NCBI GenBank assembly: GCA_000720375.1
Contig: JOAA01000018.1
Coordinates: 1 to 64,000 of the forward strand
DNA from: Rhodococcus rhodnii
GTDB taxonomy: Bacteria > Actinomycetota > Actinomycetes > Mycobacteriales > Pseudonocardiaceae
DNA length: 64,000 bases
Direction: 5' to 3'
A program made the translations under genes and the position numbers. Under the pieces are notes generated by a model that was not told the DNA's origin, did no database searches, and worked only from the letters and a program-made list of their open reading frames with translations. Below are positions 8,203-15,948 of the stretch, one piece after another; within the stretch, counting starts at the first letter, position 1, and each line of letters starts with the position of its first letter.

Positions 8203-8934
8203 TCAGGCCGTGTAGCCGCCGTCGACGGCGATCTCCGCGCCGGTGACGTACCGGCCGGATTCACCCGCCAGGTACGAAACCATCGCTGCGACGTCCCACG
8301 CCTCGCCGTACTTTCCCAGTGCTACGTGGCTGCGGTTCTGGTCAGCCATCGGGCCTGATGCGGGGTTCATCTCCGTGTCGATCGGGCCCGGGTGGATCAA
8401 ATTGGCCGTTATCCCTCGTGGCCCCAGATCCCGCGCCAGGCCTTTGGAAAGTCCGATCAATGCCGTCTTGCTCAACGAATACAGCGAATACGCGGGACCG
8501 GTGACGCGAGTTGCCGCACAGCTGCCGATCGTGATGATCCGCCCGTCCGGGCCCAGATGAGCTGCCGCTGCCTGGGACGCCACGAACGCGGCCTTCACGT
8601 TGACATTGACCACCGTGTCGAAGTCCGATATGGACAGTTCGGTGATCGGCGCGAACGCTGCCGTGCCCGCGTTGTTGACCAGGATGTCCAGTCGTCCGAA
8701 CTCCGCGACGGTCTGGGATACCGCGTCTTGGACTGCTTCGGCCGACCCGCTGTCGGCTTGGATTGCCAGTGCGCGGCGGCCGGTTGCCTTGATCTGCTCG
8801 ACGACGTCCGCCGCGCGTTCTTCGCTTTGGTTGTAGGTGAATGCGACGTCGGCGCCGTCCTGGGCGAGACGGATCGCCGTTGCCGCACCGATTCCTCTGC
8901 TGCCCCCGGTGATCAGGGCGACCTTTGTGTTCAT
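8203..8934 (-). CDS. SDR-family NAD(P)-dependent oxidoreductase
   Basis: A 243-residue classical short-chain dehydrogenase/reductase, FabG-like. The cofactor motif GGSRGIGAAT is near the N-terminus, NNAG follows the fourth strand, catalytic Ser is in the TIGSCAATR segment, and YSLSK gives the Tyr-xxx-Lys pair. The C-terminal GAEIAVDGGYTA is the usual ending of 3-oxoacyl reductase-like SDRs. The substrate cannot be told from sequence. The ATG at 8934 has a TGGAGG ribosome site and a 14-bp palindrome just upstream that probably binds a repressor. Confidence 0.9.
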   Translation of the reverse strand: MNTKVALITGGSRGIGAATAIRLAQDGADVAFTYNQSEERAADVVEQIKATGRRALAIQADSGSAEAVQDAVSQTVAEFGRLDILVNNAGTAAFAPITELSISDFDTVVNVNVKAAFVASQAAAAHLGPDGRIITIGSCAATRVTGPAYSLYSLSKTALIGLSKGLARDLGPRGITANLIHPGPIDTEMNPASGPMADQNRSHVALGKYGEAWDVAAMVSYLAGESGRYVTGAEIAVDGGYTA

Positions 8935-8947
8935 ACCTCCATGAAAG

Positions 8948-8961
8948 CTTGCCTAGGCAAG
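8948..8961. promoter_or_regulatory. Perfect 14-bp palindrome, probable operator of the SDR gene
   Basis: CTTGCCTAGGCAAG is a perfect palindrome 13 bp upstream of the SDR start codon. The core TTGCCTAGGCAA is the type of site bound by TetR- or MarR-family repressors. No regulator gene is next to it, so the regulator would act from elsewhere. Confidence 0.55.
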
Positions 8962-8989
8962 GATTTCTGGCGGCTATCCGACACGGCGT

Positions 8990-10192
8990 TCAGTGCAGCA
9001 GGAACAGCACTTGCAGTTCACCGACCAGGAAACCGATCACCGCACCCACCGCGATGAGTTTCCACTCGTCCTGCCGGAACGCCGGGCGCAGCAGGCCTTC
9101 GTACTGGATCGGGGTGAGCTGCTGCATCTGCGTGATGATCGTGTTACGCACGTCGAGCGCGTTGCTGGCGTAGTCCTCGACGTGTTTCACCGTCGTGGGC
9201 AACAACTCGATCGCGCGCTTGGCGGCCACCTTCTTCATCTCCTGGTACCGGCGCGAGCCGACGGTCAGCACGACCAGGGGCTTGACCAGGCTGACCTGGG
9301 TGTCGATCGCGCGTTGCACCTCGCGTTGGACCAGCGCGAACAGCCGGTCGGACTTCGGGCCGGTCAGCACCGCTTCGAGGACGTTCTGCACGGTCAGCAC
9401 TTCGCGGGCGATCAGGTCGCCGTAGTCGTGCGCGACCTCCATCCGGCGGCGTTGGAACATGCCCTGCCAGGTGAAGAACAGGAACTTCCGCGGCTCACGC
9501 GGGAAGAAGATCATCTTCAGCGCCAGCCAGTCGGTCAGCCAGCCGGTCAGGCCGCCGAAGATCGGCATGATCCACGGGCTGTGCGTCAGCGCCCACGCGC
9601 CCAGTTGCACCAGGCCGATGATGAAACCGAAGTAGATGCCCGAGTGCGCGATGAACCGCATCTCCGGCTGCGCCACGTCCCGGATCAGCCGGTTGAGCAA
9701 AGCCTTGTCGCGCACCAGGTTGCGCACAGCCATGTCGCGCACGTCGAGGACTTCCTCGATGTTGCCCGCGATCTCGTGCATCAGCTTCTCGACTACGCGC
9801 GGCGCGTCCGCCTGGACCTGCTTGATCACCCGCTGCTGGGCCTGCGCGGGCAGCATTTCCCACAACTGCGGCTGATACTCCGCCATCAGCTCACGCGTGA
9901 CGTCCTCGACCGCGCGCAGCAACGGTTCCCTGAGTTCTTCGGCGACCTTCGACGGGTCGAGCCGCGCGAAGATCTCCTTCGGCCGGATCAGGTTGGTGGT
10001 CAGCAGTTCCATCGCCACGCTGGCCATCCGGTGCGCGTTGCGCGGGATGACGCCCTGCCAGCCGATGAACGTGCCTTTGATGCCGACGAACTCCACCGGC
10101 CGGTACATCATCTCGATCGCGACGCGTTTGGTGACGTAGCCGATCACCGCCGCGATGAACGGCATCGACACGTAGACCACCCACTGCGGAAT
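8990..10192 (-). CDS. DUF445 family membrane protein (paralogue 1)
   Basis: A DUF445-family protein of about 400 residues. It has an N-terminal hydrophobic segment (WVVYVSMPFIAAVIGYVTKR), a long amphipathic helical middle, a membrane segment near residues 200-235 and a last one at the C-terminus (VGAVIGFLVGELQVLFLL). The family is poorly characterised and membrane-anchored. The nearest standard start is GTG at 10180, but it is 20 nt from the GAGGAGG ribosome site (10201-10207) and would cut off the first residues present in the paralogue at 12054. The ATT at 10192, eight nt from the GAGGAGG, gives M-P-Q-WVVYV, aligning residue for residue with M-A-D-WVVYV of the paralogue. It follows the MpaB-like gene by 24 nt, probably one operon. 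Confidence 0.8.
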   Translation of the reverse strand: MPQWVVYVSMPFIAAVIGYVTKRVAIEMMYRPVEFVGIKGTFIGWQGVIPRNAHRMASVAMELLTTNLIRPKEIFARLDPSKVAEELREPLLRAVEDVTRELMAEYQPQLWEMLPAQAQQRVIKQVQADAPRVVEKLMHEIAGNIEEVLDVRDMAVRNLVRDKALLNRLIRDVAQPEMRFIAHSGIYFGFIIGLVQLGAWALTHSPWIMPIFGGLTGWLTDWLALKMIFFPREPRKFLFFTWQGMFQRRRMEVAHDYGDLIAREVLTVQNVLEAVLTGPKSDRLFALVQREVQRAIDTQVSLVKPLVVLTVGSRRYQEMKKVAAKRAIELLPTTVKHVEDYASNALDVRNTIITQMQQLTPIQYEGLLRPAFRQDEWKLIAVGAVIGFLVGELQVLFLLH

Positions 10193-10216
10193 CAGGATGG
10201 CCTCCTCGAAATCGCC

Positions 10217-11155
10217 CTAACCGGTTTGTGACAGTACCTCCGGCCGGGCCGTCGCGCGTTCGAGTGCCTGCGTTTTGATCGGCGAGTCACCGACGGCGTC
10301 GCGCAGCATCTGCAGCAGGACGCGCAGCGACTGCCGGGTGATCGCCTGGTCGATCAGGTTGTCCGGCAGGCGGTACAGCCGCTTGGCGAACGGCGGCAAG
10401 AGGTCGAACGCGGCTTTGTTCAGCAACTTGCTGCCCGCGCGGGCGACTGGCGTCTTGCCGATCGGGCCGGTGAAGAAGCGGACCACGTCGGCGGTTTCCT
10501 CGGAGTACGTCAACTGCGGGCGCATCTCCTCGAAATACGCGTCGACGTCCGCCGCGGTCTTGGGAACGTCCGAAGCGCCGAGCATCTCGGTGATCACCGC
10601 GTACTCGGCGTAGTACCGGTCGACCTCCGCCTTGGACACCGGGTGCGGGTGGTACCGCAGGTGTGCCTGGATGATGCCGTGCGCCTGCGTCACCCCCGTC
10701 CACGTCAGATGCTCCGAGGAGGACGCGTCATACGGCCGGCCGTCGGGCATGGTGCCGTGCACGTGTTTGTGCATGCGGCGCACGGTCTGCGCCATCTTCT
10801 CGGCGACTGGGGTGCTGGCCCAGCACATCGTGTTGACGAACGACACCGTGCGGCCGAGTCTGCCGAGCGGGTCGTCCTTGTAGACCGAGTGCTTGTTCGT
10901 GCCGTGCATCGTCGGCTCGTGCAGTGAGCCGAGGATCAGCCCCATCACGCCGCCGACCACGCCGGATGGGTCGTCGTGGACGTACCACATGACCGACTTC
11001 GGGCCGAACAGTCCGGGATCGCCGCGCGGGCCGGTGTACTGCTCCCCCGGCAGCTTGTCCGCGTTCAACGCCTTTGCCCAGGTCAGCGCGATGCCACGTT
11101 TCAGATTGCCCATCGTGGCCAGATCGCCGAGATCCAACAGTCGCGAAACCAGCAC
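10217..11155 (-). CDS. MpaB-like oxygenase (DUF2236)
   Basis: A protein of about 312 residues of the DUF2236/MpaB/Lcp family, related to rubber-oxygenase-like heme proteins. The family region includes GDPGLFGPKSVMW, LHEPTMHGTNKH and FVNTMCWASTPVAEKM with conserved histidines likely to bind heme. Substrate unknown. The GTG at 11155 is preferred: AGGGAGG (11161-11167) lies five nt upstream. The ATG at 11113 has no good site, and the longest frame (to 11317) would run through the operator-like repeat and overlap the divergent gene at 11253. It probably shares a transcript with the DUF445 gene downstream. Confidence 0.8.
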   Translation of the reverse strand: MLVSRLLDLGDLATMGNLKRGIALTWAKALNADKLPGEQYTGPRGDPGLFGPKSVMWYVHDDPSGVVGGVMGLILGSLHEPTMHGTNKHSVYKDDPLGRLGRTVSFVNTMCWASTPVAEKMAQTVRRMHKHVHGTMPDGRPYDASSSEHLTWTGVTQAHGIIQAHLRYHPHPVSKAEVDRYYAEYAVITEMLGASDVPKTAADVDAYFEEMRPQLTYSEETADVVRFFTGPIGKTPVARAGSKLLNKAAFDLLPPFAKRLYRLPDNLIDQAITRQSLRVLLQMLRDAVGDSPIKTQALERATARPEVLSQTG

Positions 11156-11170
11156 CAGGGCCTCCCTGAG

Positions 11171-11189
11171 ACAAAGTGGCCATCTTTGT
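11171..11189. promoter_or_regulatory. Operator-like inverted repeat between mpaB-like and divergent gene
   Basis: ACAAAG (11171-11176) and CTTTGT (11184-11189) form a perfect 6-7-6 inverted repeat. A wider, offset pair, TGAGACA (11167-11173) and TGTCTCA (11195-11201), surrounds it. The site lies between two divergent genes, where a TetR-like repressor could control both directions. No regulator gene is adjacent. Confidence 0.5.
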
Positions 11190-11252
11190 TTCAATGTCTC
11201 ACTCGATGGCGGCCCTGTCAACGCAGGCGGCCCCGCAGGCGATACATCGGGT

Positions 11253-12032
11253 GTGAGCATCCTGGGGTTCTGGTTGAAGGTGCTGGCAGCGCTGCTCGGT
11301 GTGTTCGTGCTGGTCAAGGTGGGCTACGACATCGAGAACGACTTCCCGTCCGGGAACACGTCCCCGGCGGTCGTCGCCTTCCCGCTGGTGATCGGGATGG
11401 TCCTGGCGTTGTACGGCTTCAAGTGGCACGACCCGGAGTCGGTGTCCGACTGGGACGTCGCAGGCCGCCTCGGTACGCGGCACTTCCGGCCGAGCCGCAA
11501 CCCGCAGTGGCTGCCGCACGAGGCGTGGTTCGAATTTCCCGATCCGTTGCCGGACGTGCCCGACGTGACCGGCGTCCCGGAGACCGACGTTCCCGAGGGC
11601 GACGTCCCGCCTGACCACACACTCCGGCGCCTCTGGCTCGTGCGCGCCCAGCTCGCCGCGCATCTGGACGCCCGGACTGCCAGGGCGCGCAGGAAGTTCC
11701 CCGGCATCGGCGCACTGGCCGTCGCGTCGATCGGACTGGCCGGATGCGTGAGCTTGGCCGTCATCGGCGCGCAGCAGCATCCTGGCCAGCGGTTCGTGTT
11801 GGGCCCGGTACTGGCGTGCGGGTTTCTGCTGTGGCCGTTCGCGCAAAGCCTGCTCAGCTACACCGAAGGCTTCACACTGGCGGCCAAGCGCAGACGCGCC
11901 CTGCAGCAAACGGAGGCGCGGCTGATGGAGATGGACGGCAAACGGCCCGGTGGTCCGCTGGGCGGCCCGGCCGTCCGAGCCGGGGAGTTCCCGTACGTCC
12001 CGCCGAGCGTCCCGCCGGGCAGACTGCCCTGA
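11253..12032 (+). CDS. Hypothetical four-helix membrane protein
   Basis: A 259-residue protein with four hydrophobic segments: about residues 3-26, 36-56, 155-180 and 185-210. Between the second and third lies a charged, Pro/Asp-rich loop of about 100 residues (with a repeated DVP pattern). The C-terminal tail is basic then Gly/Pro-rich. The GTG at 11253 begins just before the first membrane helix. No named family is recognised. It is 21 nt upstream of the second DUF445 gene, so the two are probably co-transcribed and may act together at the membrane. Confidence 0.65.
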   Translation: MSILGFWLKVLAALLGVFVLVKVGYDIENDFPSGNTSPAVVAFPLVIGMVLALYGFKWHDPESVSDWDVAGRLGTRHFRPSRNPQWLPHEAWFEFPDPLPDVPDVTGVPETDVPEGDVPPDHTLRRLWLVRAQLAAHLDARTARARRKFPGIGALAVASIGLAGCVSLAVIGAQQHPGQRFVLGPVLACGFLLWPFAQSLLSYTEGFTLAAKRRRALQQTEARLMEMDGKRPGGPLGGPAVRAGEFPYVPPSVPPGRLP

Positions 12033-12053
12033 ATCCTCGCTACCGTGATCGTC

Positions 12054-13238
12054 ATGGCGGACTGGGTGGTCTACGTGGCGATGCCGTTCGTCGCGGCCGC
12101 GCTCGGGTACGTCACCAAACGGATCGCCATCGAGATGATGTTCCGGCCGCTGCGGTTCATCGGGATCCCGGGCACATTCCTTGGCTGGCAAGGCGTTGTG
12201 CCCCGCAACGCCGAACGGATGATCCGGATCGCCGCGGAGATGCTGACCACGCGGCTGGTCGACGCCCGTGAGGTGTTCGCCAGGGTCGACCCGGATCGGC
12301 TGGCTCGCGAGCTCGAAACGGCGTTGCTGCTCGAGGTGGACGCGATCACCCGCGAGGTGATGGCCCAGCACCATCCCGGCCTGTGGGAAGCGTTGCCGGT
12401 ACTGGCCCAGGACGTGGTCGTCAAGCAGGTCCAGGCTGGCTCACCGGAAGCCGTCCGCAAGATCGTCGAAGCGTTGCAGGACAACATCGACCAGGTGCTG
12501 GACATCAAGGAGCTCGCGGTCGGCGTGCTGCGCCGCGATCCCGCGCTGATGGTCCGGCTGATCAAGGACGTCTCCAGGCCGGAGATGGCGTTCATCGCCC
12601 GGTCGGGGATCTACTTCGGATTCGCGCTTGGTCTCGTGCAGACACTTGTCTGGGCGCTGACCAAGGAACCGATTGTGCTGCCGCTGTTCGGGATGTGCAT
12701 CGGCTGGTTCACCGACTGGCTGGCCATCAAACTGGTTTTCTTCCCACGGGAACGGAAACTCGGTTTCCAAGGGATCTTCCAGAAGCGCCGCGACGAGGTC
12801 GCCGAGCAGTACGGCAGGCTCGTGGCCAACGAGGTCATGACGGTGCCGAACATCCTCGACTCCGTCCTCAATGGACCTCGGGCCGACCGGTTGAAGGCGT
12901 TGGTGGAGAAGGTCGTCTGGGAGACGGTCGACGAGCAGGCCGCGCTGGCCAGGCCGCTGGTGATCAGCGCGATCGGCGAACACCGACTCCGGCGGATGAA
13001 ACGGGACGCGGCGATGACGGCCGTGCGGCGGTTGCCCGACACGATCCGGCACGCCGAGGACTACCTGACCGAGACGCTGGACGTCGGCAACACGATCGCG
13101 ACGAAGATGCGCGACCTGACCCGTACCGAATACGAAGAGCTGCTGCGGCCGGCGTTCCGCCGCGACGAGTGGAAGCTCATCGCGGTCGGCGCGATCATCG
13201 GGTTCGCCGTCGGCGAGCTGCAGGTGCTGCTGCTCTAA
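12054..13238 (+). CDS. DUF445 family membrane protein (paralogue 2)
   Basis: A 394-residue DUF445-family protein, clearly paralogous to the product of 8990-10192 on the other strand. They share WVVYV.MPF at the N-terminus, GYVTKR.AIEMM, GWQGV.PRNA.RM, FIA.SGIYFGF, TEYEELLRPAFRRDEWKLIAVGAIIGF and the C-terminal membrane helix. The ATG at 12054 is used rather than the GTG nine nt earlier because it matches the paralogue. The two copies face apart around the MpaB-like and four-helix genes, so this is an inverted duplication rather than a tandem one. Molecular role unknown; membrane-anchored helical scaffold is a reasonable guess. Confidence 0.85.
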   Translation: MADWVVYVAMPFVAAALGYVTKRIAIEMMFRPLRFIGIPGTFLGWQGVVPRNAERMIRIAAEMLTTRLVDAREVFARVDPDRLARELETALLLEVDAITREVMAQHHPGLWEALPVLAQDVVVKQVQAGSPEAVRKIVEALQDNIDQVLDIKELAVGVLRRDPALMVRLIKDVSRPEMAFIARSGIYFGFALGLVQTLVWALTKEPIVLPLFGMCIGWFTDWLAIKLVFFPRERKLGFQGIFQKRRDEVAEQYGRLVANEVMTVPNILDSVLNGPRADRLKALVEKVVWETVDEQAALARPLVISAIGEHRLRRMKRDAAMTAVRRLPDTIRHAEDYLTETLDVGNTIATKMRDLTRTEYEELLRPAFRRDEWKLIAVGAIIGFAVGELQVLLL

Positions 13239-14068
13239 GCGGTCGCGCGGACGCGTGAATAGACGCGTGCGCCGATGTAGATCAGGAACGATATCGCGGT
13301 GACGAACGCGCTGACCGGCACACCGGGCGCGAGCGACAGGATGATCCCGCCGAGCACGGCCAATTCCGCGAACACGACCGACAGAATCGTTGCCCGCAAA
13401 GGGTTCGCGGTGATCCGCGCGGCCGCGGCGGCAGGCGTGACCATCAACGCGAGCACCAGCAACGCACCCACGGTCTGCACGCCAAGAGCGGTCGCGACAC
13501 CGACGAGCACAGCGAAAATCGGCGACAACACGCCGACCGGCACACCGCGTGCCTTGGCTACATCGGGATCGACCGACGCGAACATCAGCGGCCGGTAGAT
13601 GAAGGCGAGTACGGCGAGCACGACGACCGCGCACACCGCCAGCAAGGCGATCGAGCTGGAGTCCACGCTGATGATCTGACCGACCAGCAGGCCGAACTTG
13701 TTCGACGCACGGCCCGGGTACATCCACAGGAACAACACACCGAGGCCAAGGCCGAACGCCAGCACGACACCGATCACCGAGTCGTGCTCGGAACCCCTGC
13801 GCGCCAACAGTCCCAGCACCAGCGCGGCGATGATCGCACCGGCCAAGGCGCCGAAACCGACGCCGATCCCCAGCAACAGTGCCGCCGCACCACCGGTCAC
13901 GGCCAGCTCGCTGGTGCCGTGCACCGAGAAGGCCATGTTGCGGCTGACGATCAACGGGCCGAGCACGCCGGCCAAAAGACCCAGGATGGCCGCGGCGATC
14001 AGGGCGTCACGCACGAAGCCGTACTGCAGAACCTCGATGGTCTCGTTGATGTCGAAGAACTTGTCCAT
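13235..14068 (-). CDS. Metal ABC transporter permease (ZnuB/MntB type)
   Basis: A 277-residue permease of the ABC-3 family for zinc or manganese import. Eight or so hydrophobic segments; the family pattern AILGLLAGVLGPLIVSRNMAFSV.. at the N-terminal third and VQTVGALLVLALMVTPAAAAARIT in the C-terminal half. It is the last gene of the order znuA-znuC-znuB on the minus strand: its ATG touches the ATPase stop codon by one base. It converges with the DUF445 gene, the two stop codons overlapping. Confidence 0.9.
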   Translation of the reverse strand: MDKFFDINETIEVLQYGFVRDALIAAAILGLLAGVLGPLIVSRNMAFSVHGTSELAVTGGAAALLLGIGVGFGALAGAIIAALVLGLLARRGSEHDSVIGVVLAFGLGLGVLFLWMYPGRASNKFGLLVGQIISVDSSSIALLAVCAVVVLAVLAFIYRPLMFASVDPDVAKARGVPVGVLSPIFAVLVGVATALGVQTVGALLVLALMVTPAAAAARITANPLRATILSVVFAELAVLGGIILSLAPGVPVSAFVTAISFLIYIGARVYSRVRATA

Positions 14069-14871
14069 CAGTCCACCTGCAGGTGATGCGGCTGGTCGGA
14101 CTCGATCGCGCCCTGCGCGCCGACCACGATGATCTGGCCACGGACCCGCACCACGTCGATCCGCGTCCGGTAGAGCTCGGACAACACCTCGGAGGTCATC
14201 ACCTCGTCCGGCGTGCCGATCCGGAACCGGCCGTCGACCAGGTACAGCACCCGGTCGACCAGCGGCAGGATCGGGTTGATCTCGTGCGTCACGAACAGCA
14301 CCGACGTCCCGGCCTCGGTCCGGCGCCGGTCGATCAGCTCACTGACGGCCTGCTGGTGCGCGAGATCCAGTGACAGCAGCGGCTCGTCACAGAGCAGCAC
14401 GTCCGGGTCGCAGACCAGGGCCTGCGCGACCCGCAGCCGCTGCTGCTCACCGCCGCTCAGCAGGCCCACTGGCCGGTTGGCGAACGCTGTGGCGCCGACG
14501 GCCTCGATGGCCGCGTCGACGCGCTGCCTGCGCTCGCGCATGCCCTTGAGACCGAATCCCCATTTGTGTCCGTCGTACCCCAGCGACACCAGATCACGGC
14601 CACGCAGCGTGATCGTCGAGTCGAGGGCCCGCTGCTGCGGGATGTACCCGATGCCCAGGCCCTCGGGGGTCTCCATCGAGCCGCCGCTGAGCTTCTGCTG
14701 ACCGAGCAGCACGCGCAGCAGGCTCGTCTTGCCCGATCCGTTCGGCCCGAGGACCGCCACGAACTCGCCCTGCTTGAGCCGCAGGTCCAGGCCGGACCAC
14801 AGGGTGCGCTTGCCGTAGGCCAGCGTCGCACCTCGCAGGGCGATTCGCGTGGGCGCCTGCGTTGTCGTCGT
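14068..14871 (-). CDS. Metal ABC transporter ATP-binding protein (ZnuC type)
   Basis: The ATPase of the zinc/manganese importer. The Walker A GPNGSGKTS, signature LSGGEQQRLRVAQAL, Walker B DVLLCDEP and the switch histidine in VTHEIN are all present. The first ATG/GTG/TTG in frame is GTG at 14760, which would remove the first strand and the A-loop region (RIALRGATLAYGKRTLWSG). The frame is open further upstream and contains no standard start up to the znuA stop. The ACG at 14871, overlapping the znuA TAA as TAACG, gives MTTTQAPTRIAL and a normal 267-residue length. An ACG start, or an ATG-to-ACG change or sequencing error at this base, are the alternatives. Confidence 0.85.
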   Translation of the reverse strand, partial: TTTTQAPTRIALRGATLAYGKRTLWSGLDLRLKQGEFVAVLGPNGSGKTSLLRVLLGQQKLSGGSMETPEGLGIGYIPQQRALDSTITLRGRDLVSLGYDGHKWGFGLKGMRERRQRVDAAIEAVGATAFANRPVGLLSGGEQQRLRVAQALVCDPDVLLCDEPLLSLDLAHQQAVSELIDRRRTEAGTSVLFVTHEINPILPLVDRVLYLVDGRFRIGTPDEVMTSEVLSELYRTRIDVVRVRGQIIVVGAQGAIESDQPHHLQVD

Positions 14872-15788
14872 TACTTCGTCAGCGCGCTGGATAGCGCATC
14901 CACCTGCTTCGTCATCCAGTCAACGTAACCGCTGACTCCGGCCGGCAAGGTCTCCGTGACCTGCACGATCGGGATCCCAGCCGACTTGGCGGCGTCGTCG
15001 AGCTGGTTGGTCACCGGTGTCTCGGTCTGCTCATTATTGACCAGGGCGGCGACCTGCTTGTTCTTGACCAAGTCAGTGGTCTGCGCGATCGCGGTGGCGG
15101 GCGGGTCGGTCTCCTCCTCGACGGCCTTGGAGAACTCCTCCGGCGTCGCGTTGCGCACGCCCGCGGTTTCCAGCAGGTATTCGGGCACCGGCTCGGTCAC
15201 GACCACCTGTGCGCCCGGCTTGGCCTTGCCGATCTGCTCGGTCTTGGCGATCAGCGCGTCGATCTGGCCGTCGAAGGTCTTGGCGTTCGCGGTGAACGTG
15301 TCCTTGCGGTCCGGCGCGATCGTGCCGAGTTCCTCGGCGATCTTGTCCGCGACCTTCTTGACGGTCGGCAGGTCGTACCAGACGTGCTCGTTGGTGCCTT
15401 CCGGCTTGCCGGAGACCTCGAAGGTGACGATCTTGCGTGCGTCCCGTCCGGCCTCGCTGACCAGTGCGGAGAAGAAGTCGTCGTAGCCGCCGCCGTTGGA
15501 GATCGCCAGCTTGGCGTCCTTCACCGCGGTCGCGTCGGTGGCGCTGCTCTGGTAGGAGTGCGGGTCCGCCGCGGGGTCGTTGAGGATCGACTTCACGTCG
15601 ACCTGGTCACCGCCGACCGCCTGCGCCACGCTGCCCCAGACGTTGGTCGACGCGACCACCGCGATCTTCGCCGCCCCGCCCGCTGCCTGCTGCTGAGGGG
15701 GCGGGTTCTCGGAACTGCTACCGCAACCGGCCAGAGTGAGCGCCAGGGCAGCGATGCCCGCGACGGGCCAAGCAAGGCGGGGGCTCAT
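14871..15788 (-). CDS. Metal ABC transporter substrate-binding lipoprotein (ZnuA type)
   Basis: A 305-residue cluster A-I (ZnuA/TroA-like) metal-binding lipoprotein. Signal peptide with lipobox LTLAGC at about residues 19-24. Metal-ligand candidates are His in ADPHSYQ, His in NEHVWYD, Glu in VTEPVPEYL, and a C-terminal acidic residue. No long His-rich loop is present between strands, which makes zinc or manganese hard to separate by sequence; the Zur-like box upstream favours zinc. The ATG at 15788 has AGGAG five nt upstream, better than the GTG two codons earlier. Confidence 0.9.
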   Translation of the reverse strand: MSPRLAWPVAGIAALALTLAGCGSSSENPPPQQQAAGGAAKIAVVASTNVWGSVAQAVGGDQVDVKSILNDPAADPHSYQSSATDATAVKDAKLAISNGGGYDDFFSALVSEAGRDARKIVTFEVSGKPEGTNEHVWYDLPTVKKVADKIAEELGTIAPDRKDTFTANAKTFDGQIDALIAKTEQIGKAKPGAQVVVTEPVPEYLLETAGVRNATPEEFSKAVEEETDPPATAIAQTTDLVKNKQVAALVNNEQTETPVTNQLDDAAKSAGIPIVQVTETLPAGVSGYVDWMTKQVDALSSALTK

Positions 15789-15801
15789 GCGCACTCCTGC
15801 A

Positions 15802-15820
15802 TGGAAATGGAAACCGTTGT
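15802..15820. promoter_or_regulatory. Zur-box-like site upstream of znuA
   Basis: Read on the minus strand the site is ACAACGGTTTCCATTTCCA. It matches 15 of 19 positions of the actinobacterial Zur pattern as I remember it (AAAACGATTTTCATTTTCA). It lies 14-32 bp upstream of the znuA start, the right place for repression by zinc-loaded Zur. Confidence 0.55.
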
Positions 15821-15904
15821 CGTCTTCAGACAGAGTCTACGACACCTCGCGGAAAATCCTTCCGCCAATTGGGTGACGCCGATTACAGTCAGCGACAAAT
15901 AGGA

Positions 15905-15937
15905 AAAAGGCGGACAGGATGACCCTGTCCGCCTTTT
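15905..15937 (-). terminator. Strong intrinsic terminator after the MsiK/UgpC-type gene
   Basis: AAAAGGCGGACAGG (15905-15918) and CCTGTCCGCCTTTT (15924-15937) make a perfect 14-bp stem with a 5-nt loop. In the minus direction it ends in a run of T residues. It begins 12 nt after the stop of the ATPase gene at 15949, and also faces the znuA promoter region. Confidence 0.85.
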
Positions 15938-15948
15938 CGAGCGAAACT

